This document shows positions 53,666 through 61,729 of a DNA stretch of 64,000 bases, one piece after another. Position numbers and translations under genes: made by a program. The DNA lies in contig NZ_CP091244.1 of NCBI RefSeq assembly GCF_021650935.1, forward strand, positions 3,472,001 to 3,536,000, read 5' to 3'. The number at the start of each line of letters is the position of its first letter. Within the stretch, counting starts at the first letter, position 1. The notes beneath the pieces are model-generated. The model saw nothing but the letters and a program-made list of their open reading frames with translations, searched no databases and was not told the origin of the DNA. This DNA comes from Thiothrix winogradskyi. GTDB taxonomy: Bacteria; Pseudomonadota; Gammaproteobacteria; Thiotrichales; Thiotrichaceae.

Positions 53666-55457
53666 ATTTTTACTGCTCTCACTGGGCGGGGGGGCATTAA
53701 TTGCGCCGGTGATGGCGAACGACCTTCCGCCCCCCTTGCAGCAAAAACTGGAAGCCTTGCACTGCGCCACCGATGCCAAGGTTGCCAAAACCATCCTGCG
53801 CGAACTTAACAACATCAACGCGCCCGGTCAGCAATGGCCGGATGAATGGCTAGGGCAAAAACCAGAGGCATCCCTGCACGCCGCCTTACTGGATATTGCT
53901 TTACATACCCTGAAAACCACTGCGGAACGCTTCCCCAACCTACGCGAAGAAGCCGAGCGCATTGCCTTGCAATGGGATTACTGTGAGATCATGGAAAATC
54001 AGGATTTTCATGACCTTATCCTGCGGCAAAAAAAACTGCACAAGCTGCTAAGCGACGGTAACGCCCCGTTAAAATGGCGTGGATTTCGGGAATGGGGATT
54101 TCTGAGCCCTGATCCTGCTGACCGTTTCGTCCCCAAATTACTGGATGAAATTCGCCTTGCACCGAATGCGTATCATCTGGTGTTGCATCAGGCATACCGC
54201 GAACGTTGCTTTCCCCACCCCGAAACCGGCTTATCGGTACGTGAAGCAGAAACGCCACCTGCCACCGTTGGTAATAATGCCCTGCCCTTCCAGATAGTCA
54301 CGGAAGCCAAAGCGCAACCCTACCCGTTCAAATGGAAGCCTTCGTGTGAAATTACCCACCAAGTTGCTGCCAAAGTGGTCGAAAGAGCCGTCAACATTCC
54401 AAAGACAAATACGCCTCAAACCAATCAGGCAACCTCAAAGACCAAACCGACTGTCGCACAAAAAACCCGTAAATCCACGCCAGCAAACAACAAGACCGAG
54501 CGTAAAAAACAGCGTGATTTACGCCAAACCACACGGCAACAACGCCAGCAACAACGCACACCTGCCCCACTTCCACAAGGCGTTCGCGGCTCAATCGGCA
54601 ATAGCGCTGCCCCCCCTTCCACGGCAGTACCACCAACTAAGCCCGACACATCCCCAACAACCGTTACGACCAAAACGCCCAAGGTTACGGTCAACAAGCC
54701 GACGACTCCACCCAAACTAGCGCCTCAACCCACCACCCCAAAAGTGTATACAACGGCTAAAGGCGAAGTGATTCTGCCCACGATTGTAAGCACCACCGCT
54801 GGCGGTGATATTCCGATTTACTTTGAGGATGCACCCAGACCGCAAGCCCACAGCACTACCGGCATTGTCGATGCTAAAAAGAAAAAACGCCGGGTTGCGA
54901 TTACGGTAGCCGATACCGTATCCCTCAAAGATGGCAGCAATAATGTCGCGGTCAGCGCCACTTGGTCGCCGAAAAAAGACTGGTTCGTTAACGGCAGTGC
55001 ATCAGTGAAAGACGGCGAACCCGGTTACGCTTGGAATGTTGGCTATGCCAATCCCAAACCGGGTACGGTATCGGTACAAGTGGGGCATAACGGCCCCATC
55101 AAGCCTGGGCAAGGGCTGGATGTAAAAAATGCCAGTGCCAGCATTGGTTACAAAGTGAAATCAGAAGCCCTCAGCAAGCGCAAACTCAGCGCATCCGGCA
55201 GCGTCAACATTTCCGCTAAGGGCAAAGCCAAAGCAAGCGCCACGATGCAATGGAATCCCAAGCCCAATGTGAATGTGCGCACCACTGCCACCGTACCGGT
55301 TGACGGCGGCAAACCCAGTTGGAGCTATTCCGCAGGCTATTCCAGCCCCAAACCGGGCAAATTGCGCGTGGAATATTCCAACTACGGCAACAACGACTTT
55401 CCCGGCGATAATCTGAAAGATGGCGCGATTACGGTGAGCAAAAGCTGGCAGTTTTGA
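53646..55457 (+). CDS. Large secreted protein with Thr/Pro/Lys linker and tandem beta-repeat C-terminus
   Basis: A 603-residue protein of unknown family. The signal peptide ends near VMA-ND. A mostly helical N-terminal region (about 20-210) contains several Cys. A low-complexity linker (about 250-375) is rich in Thr, Pro, Lys and Gln. The last part has two repeats of about 70 residues (from 437 and from 531), each with W-x-P-K near its start and Y-x-x-GY-x-x-PKPG later; strands alternate and the protein ends in Phe (SKSWQF), as outer-membrane barrels do. The start lies 20 bases inside the DUF3131 gene. It could be an outer-membrane or surface partner of the polysaccharide, but that is a guess. 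Confidence 0.75.
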   Translation: MPAPLNKFLLLSLGGGALIAPVMANDLPPPLQQKLEALHCATDAKVAKTILRELNNINAPGQQWPDEWLGQKPEASLHAALLDIALHTLKTTAERFPNLREEAERIALQWDYCEIMENQDFHDLILRQKKLHKLLSDGNAPLKWRGFREWGFLSPDPADRFVPKLLDEIRLAPNAYHLVLHQAYRERCFPHPETGLSVREAETPPATVGNNALPFQIVTEAKAQPYPFKWKPSCEITHQVAAKVVERAVNIPKTNTPQTNQATSKTKPTVAQKTRKSTPANNKTERKKQRDLRQTTRQQRQQQRTPAPLPQGVRGSIGNSAAPPSTAVPPTKPDTSPTTVTTKTPKVTVNKPTTPPKLAPQPTTPKVYTTAKGEVILPTIVSTTAGGDIPIYFEDAPRPQAHSTTGIVDAKKKKRRVAITVADTVSLKDGSNNVAVSATWSPKKDWFVNGSASVKDGEPGYAWNVGYANPKPGTVSVQVGHNGPIKPGQGLDVKNASASIGYKVKSEALSKRKLSASGSVNISAKGKAKASATMQWNPKPNVNVRTTATVPVDGGKPSWSYSAGYSSPKPGKLRVEYSNYGNNDFPGDNLKDGAITVSKSWQF

Positions 55458-55641
55458 AGGGCATGAGGATAGCACAGGTGGTTATGCACCTTGGCGCGGA
55501 TGTGTTCCGGCCGGTGGTTTAGTTGGTAAACAGTCAGTTCCATGCGTATTCTCCGTGACGTAGGGATTTCATGAGGGTGTTTGCATGGGTAGGTCAATTT
55601 GCGCGCCAAGTGGCGGTTATCGGTGATTTTTCTTTTATTTA

Positions 55642-56631
55642 ACCTGAGTTCGGGATAAGGTAAGGCGCAGCCTTTCATGGGAGAATGTGAGTAACCACAC
55701 ACAACATTGACCCCACCAAAGGCTGCTACTGAGATGCTAACACGGTTATTCTGTGCCATTGACGATTTTTGTCAGGACTTTCATCCCGAATGGAACAAAA
55801 CGTTATTGACCCCGAAAGGCGGGCATCGTCGTCGCCACAGTGGTCTTGGCGATAGTGAAATCATGACGATTTTGGTGCATTACCACCAAGTGGGGTATCG
55901 TACTTTCAAGTGGTATTATGAGCGTCATGTCAAAGTATTTCTTAAGGGTCATTTCCCGCAACTCCCTAGTTATCAACGTTTTATTGAGTTAATGCCGCGT
56001 GTTCTTTTGCCACTAACCCTGTTTATGCAGCAACGCTGTGAAACGGGGCGAGGTATTGCCTTCATAGACTCTACCCCCTTGAAAGTCTGTGAAAATTTGC
56101 GTATTCCACGTCATCACACCTTTCGCAAAGACGCAGGCGGGGTAAATCGTCAACAGGCTGGTTTTATGGGTTCAAACTTCATTTGGTCGTGGATGACTGC
56201 GGCAATATTTTATCGTTTGCCATTACTTCGGGTAATACCGATGACCGTAAGCCCGTTCCCACGTTGCTGAAAAAAGTGGTCGGCAAAGTCTTTGGTGATC
56301 GTGGCTACATTTCCAAGGCATTGACAGAATCGTTGGCAGAGCAAGGGTTGAATGGATTACCTCGCTGAAGAAAAACATGAAACCCGTGGCGCGTGACACG
56401 TTCGATACACTGATGTTGCGTAAACGGAGCATCATCGAAACCATCAATGATCAGTTGAAAAATATTTCACAAATTGAGCATTCACGCCACCGTTCACTCA
56501 CTAACTATATGATTAACATCATTGCTGGCTTGGTGTCATATGCCTATCAAGATAAAAAACCAGCACTGGATTTAAAAACATCAGCATTGGTTGTGATCTA
56601 AATTGAGGGATGGCTTATCCCGAACTCAGGT
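55642..56631 (+). mobile_element. IS982-family insertion sequence, decayed
   Basis: A 990-bp element bounded by 18-base perfect terminal inverted repeats ACCTGAGTTCGGGATAAG (55642-55659) and its complement (56614-56631). A 6-base target duplication TATTTA flanks it (55636-55641 and 56632-56637). Size, ends and transposase match IS982. The transposase is broken by frameshifts, so the copy is probably immobile unless complemented. Confidence 0.9.
55734..56601 (+). pseudogene. IS982-family transposase, frameshifted
   Basis: The reading starts MLTRLFCAIDDFCQDFHPEW and shows FIDSTPLKVCENLRIPRHHTF, with the first acidic catalytic residue. It changes frame near 56170-56190, continues as VVDDCGNILSFAITSGNTDDRKPVP with FGDRGYISKAL, then breaks again near 56355 before a third frame carrying LRKRSIIETINDQLKNISQIEHSRHRS. 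All three blocks of the DDE transposase are present, but at least two frameshifts separate them. No single frame spans more than about two-thirds. Confidence 0.9.
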
Positions 56632-56833
56632 TATTTACAGTTGATTGGGGTTTTATTGTTGGGTGTGCGACAAAGGGGTTTGCGAAGGAATGTCGGGAAT
56701 GTGATGTAGGGAAGATGACAGGGTTAGGATACGCATCGAATTCATCGGCGATTGTGTTGTGAAACGAAGTGTCGTTTGTTCGCTGGAAACATCTTGAAAA
56801 TCCAATTTTTATAAGTTAAATCAATAATTCAAC

Positions 56834-57208
56834 TTAATTTTCGCAGGTGGTTTTCTGTTTGCTACGATTGATCAACCATACGGCAAGGAAAATAATAAGA
56901 GCAACGATCTGAATCATTATCAAAACACCCCAAATACTTTGGCTTTGCTGAGCATGAGCCACTATCGCTGGATCGTTGTAAATTTTTCCAGTCAATGGGT
57001 TTTTAGGCTGCGTTGACAAAATCAAAGAGGGAGAAAGAAGTATCACATTGATTATGTTAACGATAACAGCAGTCAGCCCCCATGTATTGCCTTTGCCTGC
57101 GGCGAAGAAAGCCAGTACACCAGAAAGGCCAGAAATGAATGGGCCGACAATTGGGATGATAACGCCAAATACAGAAAAAATGAGGGCAGCGAGTCCAAAT
57201 GGTTTCAT
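56834..57208 (-). CDS. Small four-helix membrane protein, function unknown
   Basis: A 124-residue integral membrane protein. Predicted helices lie at about residues 4-24 (a Gly/Pro-rich region with VIIPIVGPFISGLSGV), 27-38, 43-62 and 92-112. It resembles DUF4190-type small membrane proteins but this is not certain. AAGGAT is 6 bases before the chosen ATG. The gene is AT-richer than its neighbours and lies just beyond the IS, with a lipoprotein gene on the same strand upstream; both may be recent arrivals. Confidence 0.6.
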   Translation of the reverse strand: MKPFGLAALIFSVFGVIIPIVGPFISGLSGVLAFFAAGKGNTWGLTAVIVNIINVILLSPSLILSTQPKNPLTGKIYNDPAIVAHAQQSQSIWGVLIMIQIVALIIFLAVWLINRSKQKTTCEN

Positions 57209-57244
57209 GATTTTATCCTTATAATTCAAGTTAGTTGATAATTT

Positions 57245-57946
57245 TCAGTTCAAATGAGCAGCTTTTTTATAGGCTTGGCAAACTTGATCCCGTGCTTTTT
57301 CATCCTTAACATCTTCTGAAATCTTTGCTTTAAAAATCAGGTCATTGCAATTCTTTCGTAAGGTTTGAAGCTTATCGTCACCTTGTGGCTCACTACGGGA
57401 AATTTGTGCTACGGTTGGTTTGAAATCAACAGCCGCTTGGCAATACATGCGCTGTAGCTGTTGATTTCGCGGGTGAACATGTTGTTTTTCTTGCTGTAGT
57501 TCACCGCACATGGATTGAAAGAGCTGTTTAGCTGCTTGCGTACATTCTGAAAATTGCATGGCATTTTGTTGTGCATGGCTGCACACCGATGGTTTTTGAA
57601 TTTTCCATACCTGATATTGGAAAGTGATACGCTGTCCGTTGAAAGTTGTATCAACACTTTGCAAATCAGTCCCCATAATCGCTAACAAATCTTGTTGTAT
57701 TGGGACCGCGATAGCTTTGATACCTTGATCTACTGCGAGTTGCACACTGTTGTGCGGGTATACCGACGTATTTTCCTGCATGTGCTGGTTCAGCAGTGGC
57801 GGATTGTTAGGAATGACTTGTGGAGGTGCGGAGGTTGTACTCACAGGATATTTTTGAACAGTGACTTGTCCTTGTTGTGCTGAAGCCAGATTCTTATCTT
57901 CACAACCAGCTAATAGTAGTAATGTGGCGAACCAGTAGTTTTTCAT
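57245..57946 (-). CDS. Lipoprotein of unknown function
   Basis: A 233-residue lipoprotein whose signal ends in LLAGC. The rest is polar and rich in Gln, with several Cys (CSHAQQNAMQFSECTQ, MCGELQQ, MYCQAA, CNDLIF, VCQAYKK) that could form disulfides in the periplasm. No family was recognised. The ATG at 57946 is chosen because it gives the lipoprotein signal; an upstream frame does not. It precedes the small membrane protein by 36 bases and both share lower G+C than the surrounding genes. Confidence 0.65.
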   Translation of the reverse strand: MKNYWFATLLLLAGCEDKNLASAQQGQVTVQKYPVSTTSAPPQVIPNNPPLLNQHMQENTSVYPHNSVQLAVDQGIKAIAVPIQQDLLAIMGTDLQSVDTTFNGQRITFQYQVWKIQKPSVCSHAQQNAMQFSECTQAAKQLFQSMCGELQQEKQHVHPRNQQLQRMYCQAAVDFKPTVAQISRSEPQGDDKLQTLRKNCNDLIFKAKISEDVKDEKARDQVCQAYKKAAHLN

Positions 57947-58040
57947 GGGTGATATTGTCGTTATTGCCATGAGGACTGATGTTATCAGAAGTTACATTGG
58001 TATAAGCGGTGTTAGGTATAAACGGTAGTTCCCACCATGC

Positions 58041-58069
58041 TTGACACATCTTATATTTGTATGTACAAA
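58041..58069 (+). promoter_or_regulatory. Promoter and operator of brnTA
   Basis: A perfect -35 TTGACA (58041-58046) is followed after 17 bases by TACAAA (58064-58069). TTTGTA (58056-58061) and TACAAA (58064-58069) are a perfect inverted repeat with a 2-base centre, overlapping the -10. The expected start of transcription is about 2 bases before the BrnT ATG, so the mRNA may be leaderless. Confidence 0.55.
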
Positions 58070-58077
58070 AGCCATAT

Positions 58078-58362
58078 ATGGAAGAATTCTACTTTGTATG
58101 GGATGAACGTAAGCGGCAAGCCAACATCAAGAAGCATGGCGTGGATTTCGCTGATGTCACCGGGATTTTCTACGACGATGACACCATCATCATTGAAGAC
58201 CCGGAACTGCACGACGAACAGCGTTACATTGCCCTTGGGCTGGATGTCAAAAGTCGCGTAGTCGTGGTGATTCATGTCTACCGCGATGTTGATGTTATCC
58301 GCATTATTTCTGCTCGCAAGGCAGACCCCAAAGAACGCACGCAATTTGCAGGTGGCACATGA
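58078..58362 (+). CDS. brnT: BrnT-family ribonuclease toxin
   Basis: A 94-residue RelE-fold toxin. Family features are FYFVWDERKRQANIKKHGVDFADV near the start, and IRIISARKADPKERTQF near the end. Such toxins cleave mRNA or inhibit translation. The ATG at 58078 matches the start of the family; an ATG further up would add seven residues. Toxin precedes antitoxin and they overlap by ATGA, the order usual for BrnTA. Confidence 0.88.
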   Translation: MEEFYFVWDERKRQANIKKHGVDFADVTGIFYDDDTIIIEDPELHDEQRYIALGLDVKSRVVVVIHVYRDVDVIRIISARKADPKERTQFAGGT

Positions 58363-58616
58363 AAGAACAGTACGATTTTAGCGGCGGCAAACGCGGCGCG
58401 GTCATCAAGGCCAACAAGGAAAAGATCACCATCCGGCTTGATCCTGACGTGGTTGACTGGTTTCGGAAACAGGTAGAAGGCGGTGGCAATTACCAAAGCC
58501 TGATCAATGAAGCATTGAAGGCACACATCAAGCAGCAGGGCGAATCACTGGAAACCACCTTGCGCCGTGTCATCCGTGAAGAAATAAAGGCTGAACAGCA
58601 GCAAGTAGCTGCCTGA
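58359..58616 (+). CDS. brnA: BrnA-family antitoxin
   Basis: An 85-residue ribbon-helix-helix protein. The domain (about 20-65) has KITIRLDPDVVDWFRKQVEGGGNYQSLINEAL; the strand would bind DNA and the remaining part the toxin. It probably represses the operon at the inverted repeat upstream of brnT. A basic/Gln tail (REEIKAEQQQVAA) closes the protein. Confidence 0.88.
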   Translation: MKEQYDFSGGKRGAVIKANKEKITIRLDPDVVDWFRKQVEGGGNYQSLINEALKAHIKQQGESLETTLRRVIREEIKAEQQQVAA

Positions 58617-58620
58617 TCAC

Positions 58621-58950
58621 TCACGCCACCGCCAGCCCACTATATTTCCGCTCGCTGGGATGCCTAAATCCCAGCACGATATGCGCTTTCGGCACACCCG
58701 CTTCCAGCAATTCGGTAGCAACGCCTTCTTCCGTGCCGTCATACTGAATCCAGATTTTGCCGTCGATCAAACGAATATGGACAATCGCGCCATGCAGGTA
58801 ATCATCCCCATCCCAGCCTGATTGCAACAAAGCGTAGTTGGCATGTTCGTCATCAAAGCTGACGGTGGTTTCGATGTCGCCATACACCGGCTTGTATTGG
58901 GTGTGTAATACGCACAGACCCCGTATCCAGCAACAATTGATCCGCTTCAA
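58621..58950 (-). pseudogene. xisI-like remnant (FdxN element excision controlling factor family)
   Basis: Residues from about 18 (TQYKPVYGDIETTVSFDDEH) to the end (GVPKAHIVLGFRHPSERKYSGLAVA) match the XisI pattern, including GKIWIQYDGTEEGVATELLEAGVP. The first 17 residues (rich in Cys and Trp) do not look like the family's N-terminal helix, and another frame upstream (DQLLLDTGSVR) looks better, so a frameshift near 58900 is likely. The companion xisH is absent. The gene converges with brnA and its own fragment recurs at 59844. Confidence 0.6.
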
Positions 58951-58999
58951 AACAAGTTATGCTACACTTTGTGTACATAACCATTCCGGGGAACACACC

Positions 59000-59332
59000 A
59001 TGCAAGCTGTCGAAGTCTTTTCTGCTCGCGATTTGCGCAACCGTTCCGGCGAGTTGATCAAGCACGCCGAACAGGGACACATGACCATCATCACCAAGCA
59101 CGGCAAGCCTTCCATGCTGGCGATTCCTTTTGACGAAAATCTGCTGCGCCACGGCATACAGCGGACAATGGCATTACATTTCGTACAATCCCGCCAGATG
59201 ACGCTTGCCCAAGCCGCCCGTTTCGCTGGTATTGATCTGGAAGCATTCATCGAGTTGCTAGGCTCAAGCGGCATTGATGCAGTGGATTACCCGCCTGAAG
59301 AACTAGAGGCGGAACTGGAGCACGCACTTTGA
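59000..59332 (+). CDS. Fusion antitoxin: Phd/YefM domain plus UPF0175 domain
   Basis: A 110-residue protein. The N-terminal half (VFSARDLRNRSGELIKHAEQ, then ITKHGKPSMLAI) is a Phd/YefM-type antitoxin fold. The C-terminal half (MTLAQAARFAGIDLEAFIEL, then SSGIDAVDYPPEELEAEL) is a UPF0175 domain, whose members often stand alone next to DUF3368 toxins. GGGGAACACACC precedes the ATG. It overlaps the toxin start by TTGA. Confidence 0.85.
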   Translation: MQAVEVFSARDLRNRSGELIKHAEQGHMTIITKHGKPSMLAIPFDENLLRHGIQRTMALHFVQSRQMTLAQAARFAGIDLEAFIELLGSSGIDAVDYPPEELEAELEHAL

Positions 59333-59829
59333 GCGGTATTGTCATTGCTGATTCCAGCCCGTTAATTGGGTTGGCACGCATCAATCAACTTGAGTTGTTG
59401 CATCTGCTTTATACCGAAATCTGGATTCCACCCGCTGTCTACGCCGAGCTGAAACCTGATGCCCAACGTCCGGGTAGTCAAAAGCTGAAAGCAGCCTTGG
59501 AAGCTGGTTGGCTACATATCGCCAACAGTGAGCAGTTTTCTGCCGAAACATACGCCGAACTACGCCAGACACTGGATATGGGCGAGTCTGAAGCCATTGC
59601 ATTGGCAGAAGCCATGAACGCCCGTTTCCTGTTGATTGATGAACGCAAAGGGCGGGAGGTAGCGATCCGGCGCGGCGTACCCATTGCAGGCATCGGAGCG
59701 GTTTTATTGGCAGCCAAACGCCACGGGTACATTCTCAGTGTTGCAGTTGAGTTAGGGGCGCTAAAAAAAGCAGGCTATCGCTTATCCGCCGCTTTGATCA
59801 GAAAACTGCTCGAACTGGCGGGAGAATAA
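59329..59829 (+). CDS. DUF3368-family PIN toxin
   Basis: A 166-residue PIN nuclease. Acidic residues are in VIADSSPLIGLARI (Asp7), WIPPAVYAEL (Glu), LDMGESEAIALAEA (Glu) and LLIDERKGR (Asp). These match the DUF3368 form usually paired with UPF0175 antitoxins. A TTG start is inferred because it overlaps the antitoxin stop (TTGA) and gives the family N-terminus. It would cleave RNA if the antitoxin fails. Confidence 0.87.
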   Translation: MSGIVIADSSPLIGLARINQLELLHLLYTEIWIPPAVYAELKPDAQRPGSQKLKAALEAGWLHIANSEQFSAETYAELRQTLDMGESEAIALAEAMNARFLLIDERKGREVAIRRGVPIAGIGAVLLAAKRHGYILSVAVELGALKKAGYRLSAALIRKLLELAGE

Positions 59830-59843
59830 GGCATTCACGCCAT

Positions 59844-59901
59844 CGCCTTCTTTCGTGCCGTCATACTGAATCCAGATTTTACCGTCAATCAAACGGATAT
59901 G
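59844..59901 (-). pseudogene. Second fragment of the xisI-like gene
   Basis: About 58 bases nearly match part of the xisI remnant around 58722-58780 (shared runs include CGTGCCGTCATACTGAATCC) with few mismatches. It therefore codes, on the minus strand, for part of RLIDGKIWIQYDGTEEG. It lies directly after the DUF3368 toxin, so the two xisI pieces flank that toxin-antitoxin pair. Confidence 0.75.
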
Positions 59902-59937
59902 CCGTCAATTACCGCAGAATCTTACCCCTGAAACAGC

Positions 59938-59953
59938 TATAATAGGCGTATTA
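59938..59953 (+). promoter_or_regulatory. -10 element with inverted repeat before the Phd gene
   Basis: TATAAT (59938-59943) overlaps the inverted repeat TAATA-GGCG-TATTA (59940-59953), 22 bases before the Phd start. A Phd-type repressor bound there would block the promoter. No convincing -35 was found. Confidence 0.5.
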
Positions 59954-59974
59954 CCTGTTTGGCAGGAGCAAAAC

Positions 59975-60229
59975 ATGCCTACGATAACCTCACTTGAAGC
60001 CCAAAACCAGTTTGGCAAGCTGATTGATACAGCCCAGCGCGAACCCGTCACCATCACCCGCCGTGGTCGCCCGGTGGCGATGGTTATTTCAATCGAAGAC
60101 ATGCAGGAATTGCTGGGCAAGAATGCCGCCGCTTGGTATGAAAACTACTGCAAGCGTCATGCAAACAACCCGCGTACTGCCGATTTGACCGACGAAGACG
60201 TAAACAGGTTGGTGCATGAGCTTCGTTAA
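59975..60229 (+). CDS. Phd/YefM-family antitoxin
   Basis: An 84-residue antitoxin with the Phd fold: ITSLEAQNQFGKLIDTAQRE, then the basic TITRRGRPVAMVISIEDMQ. GGAG precedes the ATG. Its last 14 bases overlap the ATG of a PIN toxin fragment. With the toxin cut short it is now an orphan, so its sole role may be self-repression or protection from related toxins. Confidence 0.87.
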   Translation: MPTITSLEAQNQFGKLIDTAQREPVTITRRGRPVAMVISIEDMQELLGKNAAAWYENYCKRHANNPRTADLTDEDVNRLVHELR

Positions 60230-60311
60230 ATCGATTGTTTTTGATACCAGCACCTTAATCAGTGCGGCTATTCGTACCGCATCTGTGCCAGCACAGGCGT
60301 ATCAAGCTTAA
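60216..60311 (+). pseudogene. Truncated PIN toxin (31 residues)
   Basis: The ATG overlaps the antitoxin end as in intact pairs. The reading MSFVKSIVFDTSTLISAAIR has the first catalytic Asp of a PIN domain, but a stop comes after 31 residues, where a full toxin would have about 130-140. The break falls at the 3' end of the convergent DUF3131 gene, whose stop codon it overlaps, so it marks a recombination or deletion junction. Confidence 0.8.
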
Positions 60312-61666
60312 AACTTCCCCGCCGCCAAACACTGCTTCTTATTCTGATTAAACGCCAGAAACTCCGGTGTCAGCGTCACCCCTTTGCCGCACTGCTTGCA
60401 TTGCTGATTCAGCGCCCCGTACATCTTATGCAGCAACACTGACAAAATCACCCCGTTGGTATTCGCGGTAGTTGCCTTGTTCAAACCGAGTTCGGGGTTT
60501 TCGTAAATGCCGGAATACCAGCCACCTTTGGGATTTTTAGCAGCTTGCACCGTTCCCAGCAACACCTTGCTGTATTCACGTTCTGGGAACAAATACGCCA
60601 TCGAAATCGCCGCCTTCACCGAAACCGTGCGCAACGCCGACATGTCTTCGCCCTTATCGGTAATCGCTGCCCAAGGGATGTCATCGCTGAAAATGGTGTT
60701 GTAAACAAAGTAAGGTTTACGGTCGATATTGTCTTCGGAAACTGCCGTGACAGTGCCTGTCTGTTCCCAGCGGCGTTGCTGCACCTGATAAATGGTTTCC
60801 AACAGCGGTTTGTTTTCGCTATCCACCCCGTGTTCCATTGCATCCATCGCGTAAGATTCGGACACCACGTAATTGTGCGCCCCCAAGGTCGACGCATCAC
60901 GTGAATCTACCAGCAATTTCACCCCGGAAACAGTAGCATCAGTGGCATACTGATTGTGGTAACGCGCCGATAGGCTCAGATCGAAACCCAACTGGCGGAA
61001 GGCTTTGGCGGCGTATTGCTCGTAACCGAGACGACCTTCCTGCTGCACTTCCACCGAGCCATCCTCGTCTTTGAAAGCCAAACCGTACATTTGCCCGTGT
61101 TCCAGCAAGCGGCAAAAATTCCAGCTTTCTAGCACTTTGCGGGCTTTGTCAGCGTGTTGCGGGTGCAGACAAGCGAGGATATTCAGCCAGGACACCAACC
61201 GCCCCAAGTCCAGCGTGGAAATCCCGATACCGGTTTGCGAGGGTTGATTACGGTAATCCACTTTTTGCGCGGTTTTGGTGTTGTATACCTTATTCGGGGC
61301 TTCGCCATTGAACAGGTCAAGGTTACGCAGCGTGTAAAGCATTTGCCCAATGTCTTTATCGAAACGTTCGCGCTCAATCAGCCCCAGCTTTTCAGCGGCG
61401 ATAAAGGCTGCCAGCGTTGAGCCAACATCCCACAGTGTGGTGGAAGGGTAATTATCCGCTGCATTCACCAGCCCGGTTTCCGGCTGGCGGTTGTTCTCGA
61501 AATATTGCCATGCCAGCTTTGCCATTGCCCGATCACGTTCATCCAGTTGCCCAATGCGGGCGGGGCAATGCTGAGGGGCAGCTTTGGGCGCTTCGGCAGC
61601 ATGGGCGATATTCAGCCATACGCTGCAACACAGGATCACGGGTAAGGTCAGGGTAAAGCGCAGCAT
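60308..61666 (-). CDS. DUF3131 protein, secreted (copy C)
   Basis: A 452-residue protein with a cleavable signal peptide (ending AHA-AE) in place of the membrane anchors of copies A and B. The DUF3131 domain has AWQYFENN, STTLWDVGS, VDYRNQPSQTGIG, EGRLGYEQYAAK, GAHNYVVSESYAMDAMEHG, TAVSEDNIDRKPYFVYNT, GWYSGIYE, NKATTANTNG. The C-terminal CKQCGKG motif recalls the cysteine pairs at the end of copy B. It is divergent from the OmpA-family gene. Probable role in extracellular polysaccharide processing. Confidence 0.85.
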   Translation of the reverse strand: MLRFTLTLPVILCCSVWLNIAHAAEAPKAAPQHCPARIGQLDERDRAMAKLAWQYFENNRQPETGLVNAADNYPSTTLWDVGSTLAAFIAAEKLGLIERERFDKDIGQMLYTLRNLDLFNGEAPNKVYNTKTAQKVDYRNQPSQTGIGISTLDLGRLVSWLNILACLHPQHADKARKVLESWNFCRLLEHGQMYGLAFKDEDGSVEVQQEGRLGYEQYAAKAFRQLGFDLSLSARYHNQYATDATVSGVKLLVDSRDASTLGAHNYVVSESYAMDAMEHGVDSENKPLLETIYQVQQRRWEQTGTVTAVSEDNIDRKPYFVYNTIFSDDIPWAAITDKGEDMSALRTVSVKAAISMAYLFPEREYSKVLLGTVQAAKNPKGGWYSGIYENPELGLNKATTANTNGVILSVLLHKMYGALNQQCKQCGKGVTLTPEFLAFNQNKKQCLAAGKF

Positions 61667-61729
61667 GATTGTTGTTATTCCGGCTGTGGGGAAGTGCTGA
61701 TTCTTACCCTCTCAATCGTCGGGTGTCAA

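Noticed and set aside
52907..53818. Leftward 303-residue frame opposite DUF3131 copy B
   Set aside because: An antisense shadow of a gene with clear family blocks.
55382..55543. Leftward 54-residue frame beginning MELTVYQLNHRPEH with GGAGAA 6 bases upstream
   Set aside because: It has a good ribosome site but overlaps the 3' end of the beta-repeat gene on the other strand, stops early and matches no family; at most a gene fragment.
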